A stretch of DNA of 64,000 nucleotides from Comamonas odontotermitis (lineage in GTDB: Bacteria > Pseudomonadota > Gammaproteobacteria > Burkholderiales > Burkholderiaceae_C). Below the pieces are notes generated by a model. That model saw nothing but the letters and a program-made list of their open reading frames with translations, ran no database searches and was not told the origin of the DNA. How positions within the stretch are numbered: the first letter of the stretch is position 1; every line of letters starts with the position of its first letter. Both the position numbers and the translations under genes were made by a program. Positions 1 to 9,300 of the stretch are shown piece after piece. The stretch lies in contig NZ_CP083451.1 of assembly GCF_020080045.1 (NCBI RefSeq), positions 2,108,001-2,172,000 on the forward strand. The letters are read 5' to 3'.

Positions 1-851
1 GGCACGACGCCGAAGCACTGCCCGTTTTCCCCCGCGACGCCGATCTCAACACCTGGGCCGGGGTGCGTGCGGTCTGCATCTGCAGCTTTCACCCCCACCC
101 GCAGACCAAGCTGCGCCAACTGTGCAAGCGCATCCGCCAGCGCTGGCCAGAGCTGGGAATCGTCGTGGCGCTGTGGAACACCGACAACCAGCTGCTCGAC
201 CCCGATGCCATCCGCGCCATCCAGGCCGACTACGGCGTGCGCACCATCGACGAGCTTGCGCTCCGCATTCAGGTGGAATCGGGCGTTGAACAATGGGTAC
301 AGCAAGCCGTCAAGCCCGAAATCCCGGCGGGCGAAGACAAGCGCCTCAAGGCCCTGCACAAGAGTGGCGTGCTGCACCCAGTCCACCACGACCAGTACCG
401 CGAGGCCGCCATACAGGCCTGCAATGCTTTCCAGGTGCCCTGGGCCTACGTCGCCTGGGTCGATAAGGACCGCGTCTACATGCCGGGCGCTGTTTTTGAC
501 AGTGGCGACAGCGAACTTGCGCAAACGGGCATGGCTCGTGCCGACGCACTGGCCTCCTTCGTGATCGCCGATGGCGCGCCCCTGGTGATCGAAGACACAC
601 AGCGCAACCCACGCTTTGCGCGCAACCCGCATGTGGACAGCCTGGGCGTGCGCTTCTACGCAGCAGCACCCCTGCGCTACAGGCGGGGGGCCGTTCTGGG
701 GGCCCTGTGCATACTCGATCAGGTGCCGCGCGACATGAGCGCCGACGACCTCAAGGTGCTCGAAAACATGGCCGACGACTTGATGAAATCGCTGGAAGGC
801 AGCCACGGAATACCGATAGCTGTCTCTCCAAACCCCGATCCCGCTCGGTAA
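1..851 (+). CDS. C-terminal part of a GAF-domain protein, possibly an AI-2E family (PerM-like) permease
   Basis: The reading frame is open to the left edge, so the gene starts outside the window and about 282 residues are visible. The first ~60 residues contain VCICSFHPHPQ followed by a basic stretch and IVVALWN. This resembles the cytosolic C-terminal region seen after the membrane part of some large AI-2E/PerM-type transporters, but that link is from memory and is weak. Residues ~130-260 form a GAF domain: PLVIEDTQRNPRFA, then VRFYAAAPL and GALCILD are typical of bacterial GAF sensors. The domain would bind a small ligand in the cytosol. The protein could equally be a free-standing or regulator-attached GAF protein. 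The GAF call is solid; the full-length identity is not. Confidence 0.6.
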   Translation, partial: HDAEALPVFPRDADLNTWAGVRAVCICSFHPHPQTKLRQLCKRIRQRWPELGIVVALWNTDNQLLDPDAIRAIQADYGVRTIDELALRIQVESGVEQWVQQAVKPEIPAGEDKRLKALHKSGVLHPVHHDQYREAAIQACNAFQVPWAYVAWVDKDRVYMPGAVFDSGDSELAQTGMARADALASFVIADGAPLVIEDTQRNPRFARNPHVDSLGVRFYAAAPLRYRRGAVLGALCILDQVPRDMSADDLKVLENMADDLMKSLEGSHGIPIAVSPNPDPAR

Positions 852-1008
852 TAGGAGCCGTTAACACAACCCGGCAAATCGCAGATTTGCGGTTGAGACA
901 AGGCGCCGGTCTGTGCTAACAGCTGATAGCGGCTCTGGTCCCTCACCCCGACACCTGTAAACATACAAGCCGCTCTAAAGCCAAAGCTGGCAAAACGTCT
1001 CTCACACC

Positions 1009-1033
1009 ATGCCTGGCGCGACGCGCCAGGCAT
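1009..1033. repeat. 25-bp perfect palindrome (12-bp arms)
   Basis: ATGCCTGGCGCG is followed by a single A and then its exact reverse complement. There is no T-run on either side, so it is not a standard intrinsic terminator. It could be a protein-binding site or a REP-like hairpin. Confidence 0.7.
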
Positions 1034-1193
1034 CCCATCAAAAGCCCTGTGCTCAGAGCCTCCCCCGGCCCCAACGCGCTGTACCAGAGGCCTGGCGGCT
1101 CAAATGTCAGAGCAGAGAAGGGGCTAGCCAGCAGGCAGGCTATTGCGCCACCTGAAGCACTGCCAACTTGCCCCCTCGGGCGGGAGCGGCAGC

Positions 1194-1235
1194 CCCTGGC
1201 CGGACGCCCCTGGCCGGGCGTCCCTAGCCGGGCGC
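1194..1235. repeat. Three tandem 14-bp repeats
   Basis: The units are CCCTGGCCGGACGC, CCCTGGCCGGGCGT and CCCTAGCCGGGCGC. They differ at one to three positions and lie in a non-coding GC-rich stretch. Confidence 0.75.
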
Positions 1236-1623
1236 CCCAATTTTTCAACGGCCCATCAAAGTTTGTGTTGATGAGCCTCGGGCCCGATGACAAGCACTGG
1301 CTGCTATGAGTAGCCACCCATAACTGCTGCGAACACTGCGTCCTGCCACACCACTGTCTGCTGCCTCGCACCACTTCCGGTGCAACGGGTGCTTCACATC
1401 CCATTTCCGGCTGCGCTTTGCTGGCTGGGCATCACGGCTCTGGTCACCACCATGTGGCCGCAATGTTGCTAATTTCCTCGTAAGCATTTGATTATTCTGA
1501 CGAGCTTAATCATAAGTAATTTTAAAAAATATTTGATTTAATAAATTAAACAGATTAATAATTATTTTATTGATGTAAAAAATCTATTAACAGAGTTTGA
1601 TATAAAAAATTGAATATCGCGCC

Positions 1624-1637
1624 TTGATCTAAATCAA
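1624..1637. promoter_or_regulatory. FNR/ANR-type site, perfect consensus match
   Basis: TTGAT-CTAA-ATCAA matches the FNR/ANR consensus TTGATnnnnATCAA at all ten specified bases. It sits in AT-rich DNA about 320 bp upstream of the small secreted protein at 1957. No gene lies between, so it may drive the genes to the right through a long leader or an unseen small RNA. The oxygen-control role is inferred from the match only. Confidence 0.5.
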
Positions 1638-1956
1638 TCTCTGTGCGGTGTCGTTGTTTCTGGAGCAGTCAGACATAAATTTGCAATCGAGTATCCATAT
1701 TTAATATAAATTATTGAAGCTGAGTTAGGATAGATTTTTTTGAATTTGTTATAGGAAAAATAGATGGCTCGAATTGCCATTGACAATTTTTAGTTTTTTG
1801 AAAACCAATAGTATTTGTCAACTGTTGTTATTTTAAAAAATATAAATTAATTAGAAATTAAGTTTGAGACAAAAACTAGGAATGTGTAGCATTATTGAAG
1901 CATGTGTAATGCAGATGTTTCTAGAATGCATGATATTAAATGGTGTTTAGAGATGA

Positions 1957-2328
1957 ATGCGAGTTGCGGCGAACATGACTAATTTTTTTAGAACATTGGG
2001 GTATATGCTAATTGGCATACTCCTCGCAGGGGGAGGGCAAGGGGCTTTCGCACGACAGGTGCTGATGCTGCCTGCCGTTATTACCGGTGGCAATGCAGAG
2101 TGTGTGGCTGCAATTGACGCTTTCGCCAATACGGAGGTCGAATTTGCGATGGTAGTGGGTGCAACCAATCTCATGCGCATGCCCGTGCTCGGGCGCGCCA
2201 ATGCCATCTCGCAGACAACACCCGCCAGTGCGCCCGGTCCTTATAACTTGATGCAGGCGGCCTCTGCCAGCAGCGCAATCGACGACGCCAATGGGGCCAT
2301 CATACAAAGCGCATTTGCCAACCGTTGA
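1957..2328 (+). CDS. Small secreted protein, unknown function
   Basis: 123 residues. The N-terminus has a signal-peptide layout: a short polar start, a hydrophobic stretch LGYMLIGILLAGGG, and a likely cleavage site after GAFA. The mature part (~90 residues) is rich in Ala, Met and Asn with one Cys, and ends SAFANR. An internal Met at codon 7 could also be the start. I do not recognise the family. It lies in the AT-rich islet downstream of the FNR-type site and 5' of the giant surface protein, so a role at the cell envelope is possible but unproven. Confidence 0.5.
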   Translation: MRVAANMTNFFRTLGYMLIGILLAGGGQGAFARQVLMLPAVITGGNAECVAAIDAFANTEVEFAMVVGATNLMRMPVLGRANAISQTTPASAPGPYNLMQAASASSAIDDANGAIIQSAFANR

Positions 2329-2573
2329 GCCAACTCCATTGGCTTTTATGTGGGTGGGTACTGGAAAGATGGTCGGGGTCATGATCTGATCCTGGCGTAA
2401 ACAGGGCCATGTACGCCTTAATACAGGAGATTGATTTCAGTGATACCTGAACTGAATCCAGTTTTCTTTTTAAAGTATTGGTTGAATTCTTTGAATTTAT
2501 TGAATTAATTCAGCCATTAAATCATCTTGGTACATTGATACAGGCGAATATGTATAAGAGGGAGGTTTAACAA

Positions 2574-2969
2574 ATGCTTGCAAACACCAGGCTCGAGCTA
2601 TTTTCAGAACTATGCATCCACGCACAAGAGCAGAGGCGGGCAAAAATATTGTCGGAAATAGGCATTGCCTCGTCAATTGAAGAGCGGTTTTCAATTCTCG
2701 TGATACTGCTGTATCCCAAAAATTACGGTCGATACAAGTCTATTCAACGAGACACCAATATCAATGCAATCCATTGGAATCATGTCGTTTTTAATCGACA
2801 GCAGCTTACCTCGGTAATGATTCAGGCTTTTGGCAAAAAATGGCCAGAACATGTTTATTGGATGATAACGGGCCAAAATGACAGCAACGTACCCAATAGC
2901 CATCCTTCATCGCTGATTGATGGATACCTGGAAGTGTGCGAAAAGCCGGTGATGAAGCGCTTTTTTTAA
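2574..2969 (+). CDS. Phage-regulator-like small protein
   Basis: 131 residues, preceded by a good ribosome binding site (GGGAGG about 9 nt before ATG). GKKWPEHVYWMITGQ and the later NSHPS resemble the segment FPEYVYWLVTG...SP found in many short helix-turn-helix regulators of phage or accessory origin in beta- and gammaproteobacteria. The N-terminal half, with IASSIEERFSILV and AIHWNHVVFNRQQLTSVMIQ, could hold the DNA-binding helices but has no textbook HTH. GC content is low compared with the neighbourhood, which fits horizontal origin. Function as a regulator is inference. Confidence 0.5.
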   Translation: MLANTRLELFSELCIHAQEQRRAKILSEIGIASSIEERFSILVILLYPKNYGRYKSIQRDTNINAIHWNHVVFNRQQLTSVMIQAFGKKWPEHVYWMITGQNDSNVPNSHPSSLIDGYLEVCEKPVMKRFF

Positions 2970-3365
2970 TAGAGCGCAAGCCTGCTCTATGGTGTGCAGA
3001 AAAAATACTGGAAAAACCATACGATAAAACATAGGGTTGTTCGTAAAGGCAATTCCGTAATGCGGCAGGCTCGCAACCAGCTTTATGGGGGCGTTGCTGA
3101 TCTTTATCTGAAAACCAAGCATAAAAAGTAATAGTCCAAGAGCCCTCGGGGTGCATCATGAAAAATAAATTATACGGGCCTTCAAATGGTTTCAGTTTCT
3201 GCCACCCATGCCATGACGGCTTCTGTATTTTCAGTATTGATTGTGTGCTTCGTGATTACTTGTATGTGTCCAAGTCTGTTTTCTGCTGCTGATGAAATCG
3301 CACCTTGCTTCGTTGATAACACATGCAAAGAGCATCATTAACCACCAACCTTTCGGTGAAATAAA
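2970..3365. other. Gene-free stretch between the islet and the giant surface protein
   Basis: About 395 bp of moderately AT-rich DNA. Only short open frames of unsupported coding quality occur on either strand. The promoter of the giant gene must lie here, but I cannot place it with confidence. Confidence 0.5.
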
Positions 3366-6300
3366 ATGAGCGCATTTTTATATTACTGCTTCCGGCAGAT
3401 GCTGTTGCGCAAGCCCGCACGCAACAAATCATTGGAACGCATGCACTCCAGTGGGTTTTCCCCGCGCTCAGGTGTTTTTGAAACAGCAAAATGGCGGGGG
3501 GCGGTCAATCGCGCCTGGTCAACCGTTGGGGTTGCCGTGGTTTTTATGCTCATGGGCACGGCTGCGCAGGCTGCTGTTACGGTGAACAAGGCGTTTGCCC
3601 CCAGCTCCATGACGGCAGCGGGCACATCCACGCTCACCATCACACTGGCCAACACCGCTACCAGTGCAGCCGTCAGTGCAGCCGTTACCGATACGCTGCC
3701 CAGTGGCCTCACGGTGGCCTCGCCCAGCAACATAGCCACCACCTGCGGCGGTACCGTTTCTGCCACACCGGGCGGTAACAGCGTCAGCCTCACGGGCGGC
3801 ACCATTCCGGCCAACGGCGTCACTTGCACGGTAACCGTCTCCGTCACCACCAGTGTCACCGGCAACTACACCAACACCATCCCTGCAGGGGCGCTGACTA
3901 CTTCGCAGGGCAACAATGGCGCTGCTGCATCAGCAACGCTGGCCGTCATCACCCAACAACCGATCACTGGCAGTTGGGCGCTTACCAACACCAACGGGGG
4001 AGGCGGCTACCTCAAAGGCAACGGGCCTGCTTACAAATACACCGTAACGCTCAACAACCCCAATACGATGGCGCTCACCAACGCCGCAACCACCTTTACC
4101 TTGCCGGCACAGATTGCGTTTGCATCACCCAATAACCTCGCCACTACCTGCGGCGGCACCTTAACATCCACGGCTTCTTCCGGCACCTTGGCGGCGGGCA
4201 CCATTCCTGCAAACGGGAGCTGCTCAATCTCCTTCGATGTCGTTGCGGCAACGCCCGGCAACATTTTCTGGGGAACAGTCAATTTAAGTATTGCTGCCAA
4301 CAACATCACCACAGCGCAAGGCATCACGAATGCAGGGGGCATTGCGGGTGGGGTTGGGGTGGGAACCGGCGCGAATGTTGTCAAAGGCATCAGCCCCACC
4401 CCCATTCTCAGTGGTGGCACATCCACATTGACGCTGACATTTGCCTATTTGAATGTCGGCAGTACCTTGCCACTCAACCTGACGGATACCTTTCCTGCGG
4501 GCATGACGGTCGCTGCGCTCCCCAATATCTCCAACACCTGCGGGGGCTTGGTTACGGCGGTACCGGGCGGGGGCAGCGTGCAGCTTGCAGGGGGCTCGCT
4601 ACCCGGCGTGGCAATCACGGCAGGTACTTACAACAGTTGCACTGTCAAGGTTGATATCACAGGTATCAACAATGGCGCCTCATGCACCTCGGCCAATGTG
4701 GTTTTGACGAATACGATTCCTGCAGGCAATTTCAGCGGCCTTACCTATCCCACGAGCTCGGCTGCGCTGACCGTGGTACCAACTCGGCCACTGTGCGGCT
4801 CCAGCAAATCGATTTCCAATTTCACCTACGCAGGCACGCCCATCGATATTGCTGGCAGTGTGCAGACCGTTACCATCACGCTGCGCAACCCTTTGGCGGT
4901 GCAAGATGTCGTTACCAGCCTGACTGACAACCTGACCAGTGGCCTTACCGTAGCAGCCAGCCCCGCACCCACCACGACTTGCGTGGGGGGCGTCATCACC
5001 GCCATCTCGGGGGCATCGTCGTTCTCGATGGTGGGTGGCATCATTCCAGCCTCCAACGGCACCACTTCAGGCTCTTGCACCGTCAGCGTGCCAGTCAATG
5101 TGCCGTTGAGTGCCTCCAATACCAATATCAACAATACCATCCCCATTGGCGGTATCACCACGGTCAATGGCAGCAACATCACGGCCATTGGCAGTGGCAA
5201 CGTTCTTATCTATAGCCCCTTGCGTATTAGCAAAGGGCTCAACCCCAGCCAGGGGGCACCGGGTACCGTATCGCAGTTGACCATCGCCATCAACAATGGC
5301 AATGGTTTTACCAGCGGGCCGGCACTTTTCCCGCTCAGCAATATTACCGGTAGCGATACGTTGCCAGCCAATATGGTGGTGGCCACACCTTCGGCCCTGG
5401 CTACCACCTGCACGGGGGGCACGGTAACTGCCCCCGCAGGCGGAAGCACGGTCAGTTTCTCTGGCATCAACCTAGCTTTGAATGCCAACTGCACCATTAC
5501 CCTCAATGTACAGGTGTCGCCCACTGCACCCGTGGGCACCATCACCAACACTATTGCATCCAATACCGTCACCACCAATGAGGGGCCCAGGAATACCACT
5601 ATTCCTGTGGGGGCCGGATCTTTTGCCAACGGGTCCGCCGTTGCGGGCTTTGGCGTGGTCAATCCCAATGTCACCAATGTCACCGTCAACAAGACATTCT
5701 CGCCAGCCAATGTGGTGCTGGGCACGCCAAGCACGGTCAATATTCAGTTCATCAACACCAATGCCAGCAATATCACGCTGACTGGCGCGGCACTGACGGA
5801 TGCCTTGCCCGCAGGCATGACGGTTGCCAGCCCGGCCTCTGCATCCTTTACCGGGGCAGGGTGTGGGGGCGCGTTTACCTTGTCAGCAACCCCGGGCGCA
5901 TCTACAGCATCCCTGTCCGGGGCGCAGATCAATGCGGGAGCAACCTGTTCGCTCAAGTTCAACGTCGTCACCAATGCCGCAGGCAATGTGATCAACACGC
6001 TGCCAGCGGGGGCACTTACGTCAGCGCAAGGTATCAGCAATCTGCAACCTACGGTCGCAACGCTGGCGGTCAACGGCACGGCTGATCTGTCGATCAGCAA
6101 AACCGACAACCAAACCACCATGAGTACTGGCACCTCATCCACCTACCAGATTGTGGTGAGGAACCTCGGCCCCAACAATGTGGCAGGCGCCTTGGTGAGC
6201 GATACCCCGCCTGCAGGCATGACATTTACCAGCTGGACTTGCGCAGCAACTGCAGGGGCGACGTGCGGCGCTGCCTCGGGCAGCGGGGCCATCAGCGACA

Positions 6301-9300
6301 CGATCAATATCAACGTGGGCAGCACTGTTACCTATACAGTCACCGCACAGATCCCGATCAACTTCAGCGGCACAACCGTCACCAACACGGCGACGGTAGA
6401 TCAGCCCGGCTCGGTGGCAGACGCCAACCAGGCCAACAACACGGCCAGTGACACCGATACGGTCATCTCAGGTGTTGTTCTGAATTTGACAAAAGTCAAG
6501 TCACCTAACCCAACCACCTATACGCCGGGCGCCAATGCCACCTATACCATCACGGTACAGAATACCGGGCCAGCAAATGCGGGGCAGGTGAACCTTTCTG
6601 ACACCTTGCCAGCAGGCGTTACGCTCACCGGCACACCTACCTGTACCGCCACAGGCACTGCAACTTGCGGCACGGTGGCGGGCTCCAGCGGTCAAACACA
6701 GTTCACGGTCTCTGGGGCTACCTTGCCATCGGCCAGCAGCGGCACGCTCACCTTCAATGTGCCAATCATGTTTGCATCCAACATGACCGCTCCGAGCATC
6801 GTCAACACGGTGACTGCCATCGATGCGCCCAGCCAGGCCACTGGTACGGCCAGCACGCCCAATACTCTGGTGCTGCCCAGTGCAGATATTTCTGTTGCAA
6901 AAAGCGGGCCACCTGCCGTGGTGCCTGGCGCGCCGATCCAGTACACCTTGCTGGTCGGCAATGCGGGCCCCACCGACGCCAACGGAACCAGTTTCAGCGA
7001 TACCGTTCCGTCCACCATCACAGGGGTGGTGGCCACTTGCGGTAATCCTACAGGCGGTGCAGTATGCCCTGCTTCAGTGACGGTAACGGGCAATGCCATC
7101 AGCGGCACCGTTCCAACCCTGCCGGCAAACAGCTCCGTCACCATCACGGTAACGGGCACTACGTCGAGTAGCAATACGGCGCCCATCACCAACACGGCAA
7201 CGGTCACATCTCCAGCCAATATGGCTGATCCCAATGTCGGCAACAACGCCAGCACTGCCACAACCGTGGCCGCTCCGGTCATCAGCATCAGCAAGGTTGC
7301 CGATGTTTCGACCCTGATACCCGGTGGAACGGTGCATTACACCGTAACCGTAAAAAGCCTCGGTCCGGCTGCAGCCAGCAACGTACTTGTGAGCGACCCG
7401 ATGCCTGCGGGCATCACAGCCCAGAGCTGGAGCTGCGCAGCAGCAGGTGGGGCCACCTGCACGGCCAGCGGCACGGGAGCAGTTGCTGACACCATCGCTG
7501 CCTTCCCAGCCGGGGCCACTGCCACCTACACCATCACGGCCACGGTGAGCAATGCGCCGCCAGCAACTGTGACCAACACCGCAAGCAGCACACCCGGGGC
7601 GAACGGCGTGTGCGCGCCAGGCAACACGGCAGCGCCTTGCACGGCAGCGGTGACTCTGGGCTCGGCCCCGATCATCGAGGTGAGCAAGACCGCCAACACC
7701 ACGGCTCTCGTGCCCGGTGGCACCGTCACCTACACCGTCACCGTCAGCAACACTGGTGCTTCGGCAGCGAACGACGTCCTTGTCACCGACCCGCAAGCGG
7801 GCGGCATCACCAGCCAGAGCTGGAGCTGCGCGGCCAGCGGCGGCGCAGCCTGCCCGCAGGCAAGCGGGGCAGGGGGCATCAACCAGACCGTTGTGCTCAT
7901 GCCCACGGGCAGCTCGGTGACCTACACCATCACCGCTGTCATCAGCAACACCCCGCCCACCAATGTGAGCAACACGGCGGCTGCCATGCCCAGCGAGAGC
8001 GGCACCGTCTGCGGCCCCACCAACACGCCCGGCCCGTGCAGCGCCACGGCCAGCGTGCCGCCACTGCCGCAAGTCTCCGTCACCAAGAGCGCCAATGCCA
8101 GCACCGTCGTGGCCGGTGGCACCATCGTCTACACCATCGTGGTGAGCAACAGCGGCGTCATGCCAGCGAACAACACGGCAGTGAGCGACCCCATTCCTGC
8201 GGGCATCACCAGCCAAAGCTGGACCTGCACGGCCAGTGGGGGCGCGGCCTGCGCTGCCAGCGGAAGCGGAGCAGTGACCGACACCATTGCCGCATTCCCA
8301 GCGGGCAGCTTCGCCACCTACACCGTCACTGCCCAGGTCAGCGCCACGCCACCGGCGACCATCGGCAACACGGTCGTTGCCACCCCGCCAGCGGGCACCC
8401 TGTGCACGCCAGGCAATACGACATCACCTTGCAGCGCCTCGGCCGCCGTCTCGCCCAACCCGCAAATCTCGGTCGCCAAGAGCGTCGATGCGCCAACCAT
8501 CACCCCTGGCGGCGTCGTGCACTACACCGTCTCTGTCACCAACAACGGCTCAGTTGCTGCAGACGGCACCACCGTGAGCGACCCGATTCCAGCGGGCATC
8601 ACGGCCCAGAGCTGGACCTGCGCGGCGCAAGCGGGCGCCACCTGCACCACGAGCGGCACGGGGGCGATCAGCGACACCCTGGCTGTCTTCCCACCCGGCA
8701 GCCTCGTGACCTACACCGTCACCGCCACCGTGAGTGCCACGCCACCAGCCACCATTGCCAACACCGCAAGCGCCACGCCTTCTGGTGGGGGCACCTGCGC
8801 GCCGGGCAACACGGCCCCACCGTGCACAGCCACGGCCAGCAGCACACCGCTGCCGCAAGTGCAAATCAGCAAAACGGCGGGTACCAGCACCCTCATCCCG
8901 GGCGGCACCGTCACCTACACCGTCACTGTGAAGAACACCAGCGCCGTGGCAGCGGACGGCACCACCGTGAGCGACCCGATGCCTGCGGGCATCACAGCCC
9001 AGAGCTGGAGCTGCGCAGCAGCAGGCGGGGCCACCTGCACGGCCAGCGGCACGGGAGCAGTTGCTGACACCCTGGCTACCTTCCCAGCAGGCGCCACTGC
9101 CACCTACACCATCACGGCCACGGTGAGCAATGCGCCACCAGCAACTGTGACCAACACCGCCAGCAGCACACCTGGAGCCAACGGCGTATGCGCGCCGGGC
9201 AACACGGCAGCGCCTTGCACGGCAGCGGTGACGCTCGGCTCGGCCCCGATCATCGAGGTGAGCAAGACTGCCGACACTACCGTTCTGGCTCCTGGCAGCA

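Larger units (their letters stand above)
852..1956. other. Gene-free stretch of 1.1 kb with a sharp GC-to-AT switch
   Basis: No convincing gene. Up to about 1480 the sequence is GC-rich and carries a 25-bp palindrome and a 14-bp tandem repeat. From about 1480 to 1950 it becomes very AT-rich with many runs of A and T, unlike the rest of the window. It contains a perfect FNR-type site. Confidence 0.6.

Noticed and set aside
2994..3131. 46-codon GTG-started basic open frame after the phage-regulator-like gene
   Set aside because: No ribosome binding site and no recognisable family; length is within chance for AT-rich DNA.
7074..8216. Long antisense open frames opposite the giant repeat gene (also 8550-9623)
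   Set aside because: They repeat with the same period as the sense modules and have Arg/Gly/Ala-rich shadow composition; the sense protein explains the region.
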